A DNA stretch of 64,000 bases from Acidilobaceae archaeon (GCA_027037535.1 JALVZQ010000008.1:62001-126000), one strand, 5' to 3'; shown: positions 32,621 to 41,094, counted from the first letter of the stretch. The notes: generated by a model not told the origin, from the sequence alone. Numbers and translations: made by a program.

Positions 32621-35337
32621 GTTAGTTTTTCTAGTTCCTGTTTTAGTGTCTGGAGCTTGTCTTCATCGAGTCGTAGGCTTGCATACGTCTTACTTCCTCC
32701 TCCCCGGGCTCCTATCCGGTTTGCTAGCTCTTTGATTGTTTTCCCGAGGTGCAGTTTTGTGGCATCTCCTGTTGCTATTTCTAGCTGTATAGTGTGGCCT
32801 TGCTTGTAGTATAGTCCTATTATCTTGTCTGGATAAGTCATTGTTAGTTTCCTGAGTATTTCTTGTATTGCTTTTCTATCGTTTTCGGGGAACTCTATGA
32901 TGACTACTTTCTTGTCCGTAGTTTTGATTTTTGATTCTATCATTTCATAGTAGAGTTTCCTGTAGGTGGCTAGCTTAGACTTATACAAGTCTGACTCTTC
33001 GAGAATCTTTGATAGTCGTGTAGTTAGTTGTTGCGGGCTTGTTCTCAGGGTCTCGGCTAGTTGAAGCAGTGTGTCTTCTTGTTCTTGTGCGTGTTCTGCC
33101 AATCTTGTCCCGGCCACGTATTCTATTCTGATTACTCCGTCCTGGATCTTGTCTACGTTAATTATTTTGAGGCCTCCTATCTCGCCTGTATTGGCTAAGT
33201 GGGTTCCTCCGCATCCTTCTATGTCCCAGTCCTCGATTTCGAGTAACCGTATCGTTGCTTGCATTGGTACTCCTCCCTGGTATATTATGAAGCCGTATTT
33301 TTCTTCAGCCTCGTTCCTTGGCATGTACATTACCTTGACTTTCCGACGGTCGTCTATCACCTTGTTTGCTAGTCTTTCGATTTCTCTTACTTGTTCCCTT
33401 GTTAGTGGCCTGTGATGGGTGAAGTCTAGTCGGCCTTTCTCAACAGTTTTCTCTGCACCGGCTTGCCATACATGGTTGCCGAGAACTCTTCTCAGGGCCC
33501 CTAATATTACATGTGTGCCTGTATGGTGCCTCATTAGCCTGTAGCGTCGGGCCCAGTCTATTCTTCCGACTACATTGTTATTGCAGTTGAATTGTTTGTC
33601 CAGAACGTGTACTACGACATCGCCTACTTTCTCTACTCTCTCAACGCGGTAGACTTCGCCGTTGCATTCTATTATTCCTGTGTCGTGGTCTTGGCCTCCT
33701 CCTTTTGGATAGAATACTGTTTGGTCCAGGACTAGGTATTTGTCCCTCCAAGCTATTGGCTTAGCTGTGAACTCTCTCATGTATTGGTCCTCGTAATAGA
33801 GTTTTCTTGTCGGTGATAGATTACTTGCCCACTTTATTATATCTGGTGGTAGCGATGTTTTTTCTCCGATTTTCCTGATTTTTGCTGGTGCTTGATGCCT
33901 TGATGCAACCAGGCTGTAGAAGTTGTGGGGTATTGTGATAGTTATTCCTCTTGATTTTAATATGTCTGCCACGATTTCTGGTGGAAGACCATTGCTATCA
34001 TATAATTTTATGAGGTCTTCTAGATCTAGAGTTTTCTTCTTCTTAATTATCTTTTTAACTAACTGTTCGCCTTTTGCTAGTACTTCTTTGAATTTCTCTT
34101 CTTCGACCAGGACTGCGTCAATTATATAGTTCCTGTTCTCCGCCATTTGTGGGAAGTCATTCTTCCAGTAGTCTACTTGTACCTCTACGAGCTCTGCAAG
34201 ATCAACCTCTGCGTCTAGGAGTCTGAGTTGTTTAAGTGTTCTCCTGGCTACGAGACGTGCAAGATAACCCTCGCCTGTATTTGATGGTACTATGCCGTCT
34301 GCAAGCATTAGGGCAAGTGTGCGTGTATGATCTAGTATACTATAGAGTCTTGCTTCTTTTTCGAGTGCTCGTATAATCTCGTTGATATCTAGTCCTGTTC
34401 TTTTAGCAATACGCTTGTAATAGCTCTGTACGCTGGCGGGATCTTCGGGATCTAGTCTTCCGGCTTCTTTGAAGGCTGCCCATAGGATACTCTCGTCGAC
34501 TTCCTCTACATTGATCTTGGAACGGAACTTGTCCAGGAGATCCTGGAATATGGAGTGAAATGCCGTGGGTGTTTTCTGGGTGAACCATGCTAGCCTCTCT
34601 ACCCCATACCCGGTATCGACTATTTTTAGGGGGATCTCAGTGTAGGAGCCGTTATCTACCTTGTATTTCATGAAGACAAGGGTTGCTAGTTCTATTCCGC
34701 CAACTACTACTTCAAAGCTTGGACCAGCGTTTCCTCCTCCCTCCCACCAAGATTCTTTGAAGACTACTTCTTCCGGAGGAATCTTCATATACTCTGTGAA
34801 GAACTCGTATGCTAGTCTAACAGTCTCGTTTTTCCAATATACGAACTTGTCTGGATAGTTGAATGCGTGGTGTGCGGCCATCTCGAAACTTGTTAGGTGT
34901 CTACCTATTGTAAGTCCTACATTGTCTATGTCTTCGAGTCTTATGCTTGGCTGGCTAATTACTAATGGATTAGCGGGAGGCGGGACTAGGCCACTTGTTA
35001 CGTGCGGCTGGAAAACCACTATGCTGGCTATGGTTAGATAGAGGTCTTCTCTCCATCTTGCTACGACTGGTCTAGGTTTTAATGGTGTATGCCCATGCTT
35101 CTCGAAGAACTGGATGAAGAGTTTCCGAGCCTCCGAAACCGATAGGTTCTCGATACTCTTTATATCCTCGAATCGGTATTCTATGCACGGCGTGTCCTGG
35201 GGTTCTTCGATCTCTGGGTTTAGCGTCCAAAAGTATTCTGGACATCTCCTTCCTTTCTTTCGTATAAAGCCGTTTTCTTTGAAGAATTCTAGCATGTATT
35301 CTTTTTCGCTTACTTTCAATTTGTAATCGCCCTCCAC
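32605..35337 (-). CDS. alaS: Alanyl-tRNA synthetase
   Basis: 910-residue archaeal-type AlaRS. The aminoacylation domain has FFEKHGHTPLKPRPVVARW, GRHLTSFEMAAHHAFNYP and WEGGGNAGPSFEVVVGGIE. The editing domain has HHTGTHVILGALRR and CGGTHLANTGEIGGLKI, and the C-terminal DHHA1-like end has NRIGARGGGSKTYASLR. GTG 35337 is the first codon of the frame but overlaps GGAGGGCGAT. TTG 35319, 11 bases after that SD, is a credible alternative. TATA-like GATTAAATCC near 35364-35373. It follows the L12 gene's opposite end of the ribosomal block, as in many archaea, and leads into the NagD-like gene. Confidence 0.96.
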   Translation of the reverse strand: MEGDYKLKVSEKEYMLEFFKENGFIRKKGRRCPEYFWTLNPEIEEPQDTPCIEYRFEDIKSIENLSVSEARKLFIQFFEKHGHTPLKPRPVVARWREDLYLTIASIVVFQPHVTSGLVPPPANPLVISQPSIRLEDIDNVGLTIGRHLTSFEMAAHHAFNYPDKFVYWKNETVRLAYEFFTEYMKIPPEEVVFKESWWEGGGNAGPSFEVVVGGIELATLVFMKYKVDNGSYTEIPLKIVDTGYGVERLAWFTQKTPTAFHSIFQDLLDKFRSKINVEEVDESILWAAFKEAGRLDPEDPASVQSYYKRIAKRTGLDINEIIRALEKEARLYSILDHTRTLALMLADGIVPSNTGEGYLARLVARRTLKQLRLLDAEVDLAELVEVQVDYWKNDFPQMAENRNYIIDAVLVEEEKFKEVLAKGEQLVKKIIKKKKTLDLEDLIKLYDSNGLPPEIVADILKSRGITITIPHNFYSLVASRHQAPAKIRKIGEKTSLPPDIIKWASNLSPTRKLYYEDQYMREFTAKPIAWRDKYLVLDQTVFYPKGGGQDHDTGIIECNGEVYRVERVEKVGDVVVHVLDKQFNCNNNVVGRIDWARRYRLMRHHTGTHVILGALRRVLGNHVWQAGAEKTVEKGRLDFTHHRPLTREQVREIERLANKVIDDRRKVKVMYMPRNEAEEKYGFIIYQGGVPMQATIRLLEIEDWDIEGCGGTHLANTGEIGGLKIINVDKIQDGVIRIEYVAGTRLAEHAQEQEDTLLQLAETLRTSPQQLTTRLSKILEESDLYKSKLATYRKLYYEMIESKIKTTDKKVVIIEFPENDRKAIQEILRKLTMTYPDKIIGLYYKQGHTIQLEIATGDATKLHLGKTIKELANRIGARGGGSKTYASLRLDEDKLQTLKQELEKLTWGTG

Positions 35338-35509
35338 TAGTGATTGGGCTACTTCGACAGGGATTTAATCATTTTATTTACAAGGAAAGATTCTTTGCTT
35401 ACATACTGTGTTTAACTCAGATCGACAAAACGTATAGAAACCTGTTTTTCTTGTATTAAGTGAAAAATTCTTAGGTTATGAGTAAAGACTTCGTTGAGGC
35501 TGTTGGAGG

Positions 35510-35851
35510 TTAGAAGCCGAAGAGGCCTGAGAGGCCTTCTCCGATGTCGACGTCGGCCTCCTTCTCCTCCTCTTCCTCCTTCTTCTCCTCGGCAGCCTCA
35601 GACTCCGCAGCCTCAGCAGCAGGAGCCGCAGCAGGAGCAGCTGCAACTGCTACTGGTGCTGCTACTGCGTTCTTTAGTACTTCTTCTAGGTTTATTTCTG
35701 AGAGGCTTGCTACTAGCATCTTTACTTTGGCCTCGTCTACTTGGAGGCCTAGTGCCTCAATTACTTTCTTGAGGTTCTCCTCGTTTACCTCTTGGCCTGC
35801 ATAGTAGAGTGCGAGTGCCGCGTGTATGTATGCCTTTCCCTCCTGAGCCAT
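35510..35851 (-). CDS. rpl12: 50S ribosomal protein L12 (P1-type stalk protein)
   Basis: 113 residues. The frame opens at 35908, but ATG 35851 has SD AGGTGG about 8 bases upstream and yields the expected MAQEGKAYIHAALALYYAG. The N-terminal dimerisation helices, Ala/Pro hinge, acidic Glu/Lys run and terminal GEGLSGLFGF are all present. It binds L10 in multiple dimers and recruits translation GTPases. The last 44 codons are identical in DNA to the end of the L10 gene just upstream in the same operon. Confidence 0.95.
   Translation of the reverse strand: MAQEGKAYIHAALALYYAGQEVNEENLKKVIEALGLQVDEAKVKMLVASLSEINLEEVLKNAVAAPVAVAAAPAAAPAAEAAESEAAEEKKEEEEEKEADVDIGEGLSGLFGF
35511..35644 (-). repeat. 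134-bp perfect direct repeat, copy in rpl12
   Basis: Identical base for base to 35913-36046 in the L10 gene. It covers two bases of the stop codon and the last 44 codons (the A/P hinge, acidic run and GLFGF tail). Copies are in the same orientation, 402 bp start to start. The stop codons themselves differ (TAA here, TAG in rpl10). Confidence 0.97.
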
Positions 35852-35911
35852 TTTCGAACCACCTACCATACTCCACCGTCTCTTACATGTTATAGAGAAT
35901 AAAAACACTTA

Positions 35912-36952
35912 CTAGAAGCCGAAGAGGCCTGAGAGGCCTTCTCCGATGTCGACGTCGGCCTCCTTCTCCTCCTCTTCCTCCTTCTTCTCCTCGGCAGCCT
36001 CAGACTCCGCAGCCTCAGCAGCAGGAGCCGCAGCAGGAGCAGCTGCTGGTACCTCTTCTATTCCTAGTTCTTTTGCTTTATCGCCTAGTGCCATGATTAT
36101 TGCTAGTTCTTCGCTTACTGCTCTTCTCACAGCATATTCTGCAACGTCCGGTGTTAGGAATCCTGTTTCTCCGACTACTGCTGCAATTATCCTCTCAGCA
36201 TTAGCAAGGGCTGCTTCAACTGCTTCTGGGACAGGCATGAACACTATCTCTGTTGCCAGGCCGATCGCCTCTAGTGCAGCAAGTGTGATATCTTGCTTGA
36301 CTTGTTCTAGGTCTACTATTAGTTCTTCTCTCGGGATTATTACGCCGTTATCTATAGCAGCTACCAGGCTTATTCCGATTTCGAACGGCATTATTCCGAG
36401 TTGTTGAAGTAGTCCTGCTAAATCGGTTGAGATCACGTCTCCTGGTTTTGCTACTACCGTGTCTTTCTTAACGTATACTGTCCCTTTCCTTATCTCGTAT
36501 GGGATCCTTAGCTTTCCGAACACGCTAAGCATTGGGCCAGGTGTGATTCCTGTATCTCCTTCAGGTATTACTATTTCTTTGTCTGCTACCTGGCCTGGCT
36601 TCGCCGGTATCGGTACTTTTTCCGACTCTATGAGTCTAGCCATCTTGAACGGGTTCATATCCGTGAAGAGAACCATTGGGCTACCCTTGATTATTTCTTC
36701 CAGCTTCTCCCTAGGTAGTCCTGCCCGCTCAGCGGCAAGTAGTATCAGATTTTTCTTGGCTACCTTGAAGACTATTTGTTTCCTGAACTTCTTGCGTATC
36801 AGCTGTAGCTGTTTGGTCGGCATTCCTGTTAGATCGGCTATTCCTACCACAGGATATTTCTTGAATAACTCTTCTAGTTCTGCTACTACTTTCTTTTTCC
36901 AGGCCGGGATCTCCCTTTCCTTCCTCGCGTGAAGCATCTCCATAGACATCAT
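35912..36952 (-). CDS. rpl10: 50S ribosomal protein L10 (P0-type stalk base)
   Basis: 346 residues, the archaeal P0 length. The rRNA-binding domain includes AWKKKVVAELEELFKKYPVV and GIADLTGMPTKQLQLIRKKF. Then come the P0 insert, helical L12-binding repeats and an acidic C-terminal tail shared with L12. ATG 36952 has a near-perfect SD GGAGGTGA 6 bases upstream, within the 14-base gap after rpl1. It anchors L12 dimers on the 23S GTPase centre. Note MMSMEM: three in-frame ATGs cluster here, with the first best placed for the SD. Confidence 0.96.
   Translation of the reverse strand: MMSMEMLHARKEREIPAWKKKVVAELEELFKKYPVVGIADLTGMPTKQLQLIRKKFRKQIVFKVAKKNLILLAAERAGLPREKLEEIIKGSPMVLFTDMNPFKMARLIESEKVPIPAKPGQVADKEIVIPEGDTGITPGPMLSVFGKLRIPYEIRKGTVYVKKDTVVAKPGDVISTDLAGLLQQLGIMPFEIGISLVAAIDNGVIIPREELIVDLEQVKQDITLAALEAIGLATEIVFMPVPEAVEAALANAERIIAAVVGETGFLTPDVAEYAVRRAVSEELAIIMALGDKAKELGIEEVPAAAPAAAPAAEAAESEAAEEKKEEEEEKEADVDIGEGLSGLFGF
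35913..36046 (-). repeat. 134-bp perfect direct repeat, copy in rpl10
   Basis: Second copy of the repeat at 35511-35644, identical at all positions including synonymous ones. Beyond its inner end the two genes diverge at once (GCTGCTGG against GCTGCAAC on the plus strand). Confidence 0.97.
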
Positions 36953-36966
36953 AGCTCACCTCCTTA

Positions 36967-37611
36967 CTAGAACAGTACCTGCACCGGTGGTCCCATTGTT
37001 TTCTTGACATAGATCTTCGCTATCTTGCCTTGGCCTAGCTTGTTCTCAATAGCATTGATTACTGCTATAATGTTCTCAGCTATATCTTCTGGCGCCATAT
37101 CCTCATCTCCCACCTTTACCATAACCTGTGGCTGGTTTCTTATTCTTACATTAACACTTCTCCTGAACCTCTCCACTATCTCCTCTATGTTAGCGTTGGG
37201 TGGTATTGGTGTAGGTGCCTTGCCTCTGGGTCCGAGAGCTGGTCCGAGTATCCCTCCTACTACACCCATTAAGGGCGCCTGGACCAAGACCCAGTAGCAT
37301 CGCTTTGCAATCTTTCTGGCAGCTTTCTTATTTCCTCTGAGCTCCTGTATCTGTTGTCTATTGAATACTTCTATTCCTTCGATGTTCTTTGCTCTTAGCT
37401 CCATGTCTCCTTCTGCAACTACACATACTTTAGCGATCTTGTTAGGCTTCTTTGGAAGAACTACTATTTCTCTTAGACGCGAAGAAGGACTTTTGAGATC
37501 TACATCTTTTAGAACTACTATTAGATCGACTGTTTCCTTGAACTTCCTTTTTTTCGCGATTTTTAAAGCGAATTTAACTGCTTCTACGATCTCGTTCTTA
37601 TCTACCGGCAA
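36967..37611 (-). CDS. rpl1: 50S ribosomal protein L1
   Basis: 214 residues. Hallmarks are FKETVDLIVVLKDVDLKSPS, GKAPTPIPPNANIEEIVERF and VNVRIRNQPQVMVKVGDEDM. It forms the L1 stalk binding 23S rRNA, and in archaea L1 is also a known translational repressor of its own mRNA. The start is TTG 37611, with SD GGAGGTG about 12 bases upstream (slightly long); no ATG or GTG in frame is available nearby. The leader before it is highly structured (see the hairpin at 37649-37687). First gene of an L1-L10-L12 set. Confidence 0.95.
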   Translation of the reverse strand: MPVDKNEIVEAVKFALKIAKKRKFKETVDLIVVLKDVDLKSPSSRLREIVVLPKKPNKIAKVCVVAEGDMELRAKNIEGIEVFNRQQIQELRGNKKAARKIAKRCYWVLVQAPLMGVVGGILGPALGPRGKAPTPIPPNANIEEIVERFRRSVNVRIRNQPQVMVKVGDEDMAPEDIAENIIAVINAIENKLGQGKIAKIYVKKTMGPPVQVLF

Positions 37612-37648
37612 CTTTTATTCACACCTCCTGTCGGGCCTATCGGCCCTG

Positions 37649-37687
37649 CTCCCCAGAAGAAGAGCCCTATACACTTCTTCTGGGGAG
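37649..37687 (-). promoter_or_regulatory. 14-bp perfect hairpin in the rpl1 leader
   Basis: CTCCCCAGAAGAAG (37649-37662) and CTTCTTCTGGGGAG (37674-37687) are exact inverted repeats with an 11-base loop. Between it and the rpl1 SD the minus strand has a second small stem, GGGCC-GATA-GGCCC. A T6 tract just after the rpl11 stop and a TATA-like TGATATAG near 37702-37711 suggest that a new transcript starts close to the hairpin. Candidate regulatory leader of L1-L10-L12, or processing/termination structure. Confidence 0.6.
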
Positions 37688-37722
37688 TCGATTCATCAAT
37701 CACTATATCACGGCTAAAAAAC

Positions 37723-38235
37723 TTAATCCTCTTTCTCCCATTCTTCCTCGTATTTTGCTAGGAGGGCGTCGTATACTCCCTCCTCTATTTCCTGTGTGAC
37801 TATTTTTGGATCCTTACCGTTAACTGTTATACCTATAGACCTGGCACTGCCGAGTATTGTTTTGACTGCTGCCTTGAGCGTCTTTGATAGTAGTTGTGGC
37901 TTCTTTTGTAGCGTTATCTCTATTATTTTTTCGAGCGGGAGATCTCCTATCTTATTGTGCATTGGGTCTCCTGGCGGCTCCTTTGCTCCTACTGCTTTGA
38001 GGAGTAGTGCCGTGGTCGTCGGGATTCCTACCTCTATCCTGTATTTCTTGGTTTTTGTATCTATGATTATATTGACGGGTATCGTCATTCCCTCGAATTG
38101 TTTTGTTTTCTCGTTTATCTCGTCTATTACTTGTTTCACGTTTAGACCTAGCTGCGAAAGCATTGGGCCCAGTGGTGGCCCCGGTCTAGCCTTTCCGCCT
38201 TCTATCTGGACCTTCACTACCTTTTCTTGAGGCAT
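37723..38235 (-). CDS. rpl11: 50S ribosomal protein L11
   Basis: The frame is open from 38331, but ATG 38235 follows SD GGAGG by 8 bases and gives the canonical [20 protein letters not shown] (170 residues). N-terminal domain [20 protein letters not shown] and C-terminal rRNA-binding [20 protein letters not shown] with DPKIVTQEI are typical. L11 binds the GTPase-associated centre of 23S rRNA. Its own promoter (ATTAAAATCC, about 38273-38282, minus strand) lies in the gap with the divergent HTH-PRTase gene, so L11 is separated from secE-spt5. Confidence 0.95.
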   Translation of the reverse strand: MPQEKVVKVQIEGGKARPGPPLGPMLSQLGLNVKQVIDEINEKTKQFEGMTIPVNIIIDTKTKKYRIEVGIPTTTALLLKAVGAKEPPGDPMHNKIGDLPLEKIIEITLQKKPQLLSKTLKAAVKTILGSARSIGITVNGKDPKIVTQEIEEGVYDALLAKYEEEWEKED

Positions 38236-38301
38236 CTCTATTACCTCCCCAACCTTCCACTGATGCTTTAAGGATTTTAATACTCTATCGAGTCTGGAGT
38301 G

Positions 38302-38316
38302 ACACGGAGATCGTGT
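38302..38316. promoter_or_regulatory. Inverted repeat ACACGgagatCGTGT beside the HTH-PRTase promoter
   Basis: A perfect 5-5-5 inverted repeat in the divergent gap between rpl11 and the HTH-PRTase gene. Its right half runs into the TATA-like TGTAAATATAATT (38314-38326) of the gene starting at 38350. Position and symmetry fit an operator for that dimeric regulator (autorepression), possibly also affecting rpl11. Inferred only. Confidence 0.45.
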
Positions 38317-38349
38317 AAATATAATTATCAAGTTTGAGGAAGGAAGGCT

Positions 38350-39063
38350 ATGAAGCGGCTCACTCAGCAGGACAGGCTACGCATGCGTCTACATGCAGTT
38401 GCTATGCTTAGATACGCGAAGAAATACGCAAAATACAATTATCTATCAGAGCACCTCGATATAGATCCTAGCCTGCTAGCAAGATATGTTAGTGGATTAG
38501 TGGTTCCAAGCTACGAGCAGTCACTCAAAATAATCGCCGTGTTAGAGAAACTAATGCCCCTAGATAAAATAATACTCGGGGAAATCGAAAAACACCACGG
38601 ATACATCGATCTAACGGGACTATTATCCGATCCTTCTTTTCTCAGAGTAGTCGCTTTCAAGCTAGCCTCACATTTCAAAGATGATAAGCCCACAGCCGTA
38701 CTTGTGCCCGAGACAAGCGGTATATCATTAGCATCATTCATAGCAGAAGAGTTCCCAGTAAAAATAATTGTAGCAAGGAGGAGAAAAGATAATCCCCTTG
38801 AAGACTATTATGAAGAACACTTGATTCTACCCCCAAACGTGAGGAGAATATTCTATATTAGGCGTAGAAGCCTATCGAGTCGAGACAGAGTCTTAGTAGT
38901 GGACGATATCGTTCACACAGGCCTTACATTATATGTGTTGAAGAATTTAATTTCTAGGATAGATGCAAAATTAGTTGGCGTAGCGTCTATAGTTGTTCAT
39001 GGAACTGAGTGGAGAAAGAGGCTTGGAGACTCTATAAAAATAAAATCTATATTATCACTCTGA
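38350..39063 (+). CDS. HTH-phosphoribosyltransferase regulator (GfcR/PurR-like)
   Basis: 237 residues. The N-terminal third is an HTH region ([20 protein letters not shown]). The rest is a type I PRTase fold with the PRPP loop [19 protein letters not shown] and an upstream beta-strand/hood ([20 protein letters not shown]). Archaeal proteins of this design (GfcR type) are transcription factors that use the PRTase domain as a nucleotide or PRPP sensor; catalytic activity cannot be excluded. It lies inverted within the secE-spt5-L11 cluster and overlaps the 3' end of spt5 by 9 bases. SD AGGAAGG precedes the ATG. Confidence 0.82.
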   Translation: MKRLTQQDRLRMRLHAVAMLRYAKKYAKYNYLSEHLDIDPSLLARYVSGLVVPSYEQSLKIIAVLEKLMPLDKIILGEIEKHHGYIDLTGLLSDPSFLRVVAFKLASHFKDDKPTAVLVPETSGISLASFIAEEFPVKIIVARRRKDNPLEDYYEEHLILPPNVRRIFYIRRRSLSSRDRVLVVDDIVHTGLTLYVLKNLISRIDAKLVGVASIVVHGTEWRKRLGDSIKIKSILSL

Positions 39064-39528
39064 CTCTGCTAGTTTTACTTGTTCAATAGGCACTGTTATT
39101 ACCATATGAAACTCCGACTCTAGAAGGACTAAGTCCACTTCTCCTCTTGACTCATAGACTTCGACTACTCTACCACGCATCCCCTTAAATGGGCCTCCTA
39201 TAATCTCAACTATCTGGTCACGTTTGAGCTCCGGTATCTCAACTACTGGTCTTGCGAGCTTCACTACCTCCTCTGGCTTCATTAATAGCGGTCTCCTCCT
39301 TTTGACGTTTCTTACTCCGCGTATAAGATCGTATAGATCTCCGGGGTTGCCTAGTTCGACTATTACATAGCCTTTCATGCCAGCAGGTACCACGATGCTT
39401 CTCACATCTAGGCCCATTACCTGGGTTCTTTCTGCGAACACCATTGCTACTTTAAGTTCAGTACTACCAGTGACCGGGATTGCATAGAATCTCGTCTTTA
39501 TATCGTACTGGTGCTGTTCCTCGTTCAT
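39055..39528 (-). CDS. spt5: Transcription elongation factor Spt5 (NusG homologue)
   Basis: 157 residues: an NGN domain (FYAIPVTGSTELKVAMVFAE, SIVVPAGMKGYVIVELGNPG) and a KOW domain (LKRDQIVEIIGGPFKGMRGR, VVEVYESRGEVDLVLLE). It binds the RNA polymerase clamp with Spt4 to promote processivity. The SD GGTGG begins right after the secE stop, 6 bases before ATG 39528, so the two are co-transcribed. Its last 9 bases overlap the convergent HTH-PRTase gene. Confidence 0.95.
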   Translation of the reverse strand: MNEEQHQYDIKTRFYAIPVTGSTELKVAMVFAERTQVMGLDVRSIVVPAGMKGYVIVELGNPGDLYDLIRGVRNVKRRRPLLMKPEEVVKLARPVVEIPELKRDQIVEIIGGPFKGMRGRVVEVYESRGEVDLVLLESEFHMVITVPIEQVKLAESE

Positions 39529-39540
39529 AGGAAACCACCG

Positions 39541-39717
39541 TTATGTTGTGAGAAGAACGTATACGAGGTGTATTATGTATGCTATTCCACCCACAAGCGT
39601 GAATCCTATGAAGTTAAGCTTTGTTAATAGGTTGAACTCCTCTTCATCAGGTCTTCTTGCGAGGATCAGTATCCTCCTCCATGCTGTAATGTATTCCTTT
39701 AACTTTGATACTACCAT
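39541..39717 (-). CDS. secE: Preprotein translocase subunit SecE/Sec61-gamma
   Basis: 58 residues from ATG 39717 (MVVSKLKEYITAWRRILILA). The longer frame to 39762 would overlap AMMECR1, whereas SD GGTGA sits about 7 bases before 39717. One transmembrane segment (FTLVGGIAYIIHLVYVLLTT) follows an amphipathic helix ending in RRPDEEEFNLL, the conserved SecE feature. Standard partner of SecY in the membrane; in archaea secE is normally next to spt5, as here. Confidence 0.9.
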   Translation of the reverse strand: MVVSKLKEYITAWRRILILARRPDEEEFNLLTKLNFIGFTLVGGIAYIIHLVYVLLTT

Positions 39718-39742
39718 TCTCTGGTCACCGAATTCCTGGTAT

Positions 39743-40441
39743 TTATTCGAATTCTTCCACATTTATACCTGCACTTTCCAGTTTTTTAACGTATTCTTTT
39801 GCCATATCTCTGGGCTCAATGGGCCCACGTGGATATTTTTCCCGCCAGACTCTAGCCCTAAACCTGTAGACCTTTATCTCGGGCTTGAGCCAGCAGTCTG
39901 GCCAGAGACCTGCCTTAATACAGGTCTGTGACAGGAATGTCTGTCTATCCCACACGTATTCGACTGGAACTACCGGGAGGAGAAGTCCCTTTGCGACTCC
40001 CGCGTCAACTAATAAACCATCTCTACCTATCTTAACATTAGAGATACGTTCCTCTGGTGTATCACCTAGATACTCGAACTCTGATAGGACGGATACCTCA
40101 AAAGTTACCTGGTCTAACTCATACTCTTCCATAGGAGGAAATCGTGGATCAGAAAACGCGCTCTCTAATGCCACTTCTATGACGGTATCTATTAGGCTTT
40201 TCACTGGTGCCGTTGAACCAATGCATCCTCTTAGCTCTCTCTTCTCGGCTCCATAGTAGGTCTCTATGGTTACGAATGCCATGCCTGGCCTGTATAATTT
40301 GGTGGAAGCATCTTGGGGAGTAGGCATGCGTCTCCTATACCTAAAATAATACTCTACGCTTCTTCGAGCTAACCTAACTAAATACTCTCCCTCCTTATCT
40401 GTGACCTCTTCTGGGTCTACGGGTCGGGCGTTTTCTTGCAT
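39743..40441 (-). CDS. AMMECR1-domain protein
   Basis: 232 residues with the conserved motif ELRGCIGSTAPVKSL and flanks FVTIETYYGAEKRELRG, ALESAFSDPRFPPMEEYELD and VTFEVSVLSEFEYL, covering the whole family. The biochemical role of archaeal AMMECR1 is unestablished (it often sits near MEMO genes or radical SAM enzymes). ATG 40441 is preceded by SD GAGGT at 8 bases, even though this places the first 47 bases inside the upstream Mut7-C gene. Upstream of secE-spt5, possibly one operon. Confidence 0.9.
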   Translation of the reverse strand: MQENARPVDPEEVTDKEGEYLVRLARRSVEYYFRYRRRMPTPQDASTKLYRPGMAFVTIETYYGAEKRELRGCIGSTAPVKSLIDTVIEVALESAFSDPRFPPMEEYELDQVTFEVSVLSEFEYLGDTPEERISNVKIGRDGLLVDAGVAKGLLLPVVPVEYVWDRQTFLSQTCIKAGLWPDCWLKPEIKVYRFRARVWREKYPRGPIEPRDMAKEYVKKLESAGINVEEFE

Positions 40442-40973
40442 ACTTCATTACCTCTGCCAATTCTAATGCTTCGCGAATTATGCGTCTAATGTTCTTCCAG
40501 TGGCCTCCTTCCCAGTATACTCTACCGCATCTGGGACAAATATAGAAAACATCATAGGTTTCGAGAGCTTTTGGAGGTACTCGGTCTCTAACCTTTTCCT
40601 TGTCCCTCACCTGGATCAATGGACTATTACATTCAGAACACCTGCTCTTAGAAGGATCAGCCACTAGACGTAGTCCTAGCGCCACAACGAGCTCTGCCAG
40701 TCTTCCGGCTATATCATGAGAAGAAACATATACTGCTCGTATCCCTTTCTTTCTTGCTCTAATGAAAAGTCCTCTATCACGAGTGAGTATTATCCTTCCT
40801 GTTTTCTCAGCTATACTAACTATTTGCCTATCGGAGAATGTCTTAGAATATAAAGTATCGTATCCTAGTATTCGAAGCCATCGAGCTACCTCTCCTAACA
40901 TTGTGTCTACTATGAATCTTGGCTGTGTAGCTCTGTATCTACTTTGTCTGTCTTTTATATTTTCCTTATCCAT
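40395..40973 (-). CDS. Mut7-C RNase domain protein (PIN-like fold, zinc ribbon)
   Basis: 192 residues. The N-terminal PIN-related core has FIVDTMLGEVARWLRILGYD, DRQIVSIAEKTGRIILTRDR and GIRAVYVSSHD, with the acidic residues expected for metal binding. A zinc ribbon follows (CSECNSPLI ... FYICPRCGRVYWEGGHW). The extreme C-terminus is basic (RKRPTRRPRRGHR). The family (DUF82/Mut7-C) is predicted to be an RNase; no substrate is known. It overlaps AMMECR1 by 47 bases. SD GGAGG lies about 12 bases before the ATG. Confidence 0.87.
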   Translation of the reverse strand: MDKENIKDRQSRYRATQPRFIVDTMLGEVARWLRILGYDTLYSKTFSDRQIVSIAEKTGRIILTRDRGLFIRARKKGIRAVYVSSHDIAGRLAELVVALGLRLVADPSKSRCSECNSPLIQVRDKEKVRDRVPPKALETYDVFYICPRCGRVYWEGGHWKNIRRIIREALELAEVMKYARKRPTRRPRRGHR

Positions 40974-41058
40974 TCTTACCAGTATCCTCCTCGCTTTATC
41001 ATTTCAGTGTCCAGGCTAGATACATCGACTATCTCAAAGTTTTATACTATCCTGATAC

Positions 41059-41094
41059 GGTAAGCGGTATCGCGAATAAAACATTATGCTTACC
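41059..41094. other. Inverted repeat GGTAAGC/GCTTACC in a 170-base gap
   Basis: A 7-bp inverted repeat (41059-41065 and 41088-41094) flanks 22 bases that include CGCGAATAAAACAT. The same 14-mer occurs once more, at about 42009-42022, in front of the CBS gene at 41975. It may be a hairpin or paired promoter element upstream of the Mut7-C gene. Weak evidence. Confidence 0.3.

Noticed and set aside
35544-35804. Plus-strand Ser/Ala-rich ORFs opposite rpl12 and rpl10
   Set aside because: They are antisense reflections of the Ala/Glu-rich stalk tails; the apparent similarity of the two is due to the 134-bp repeat.
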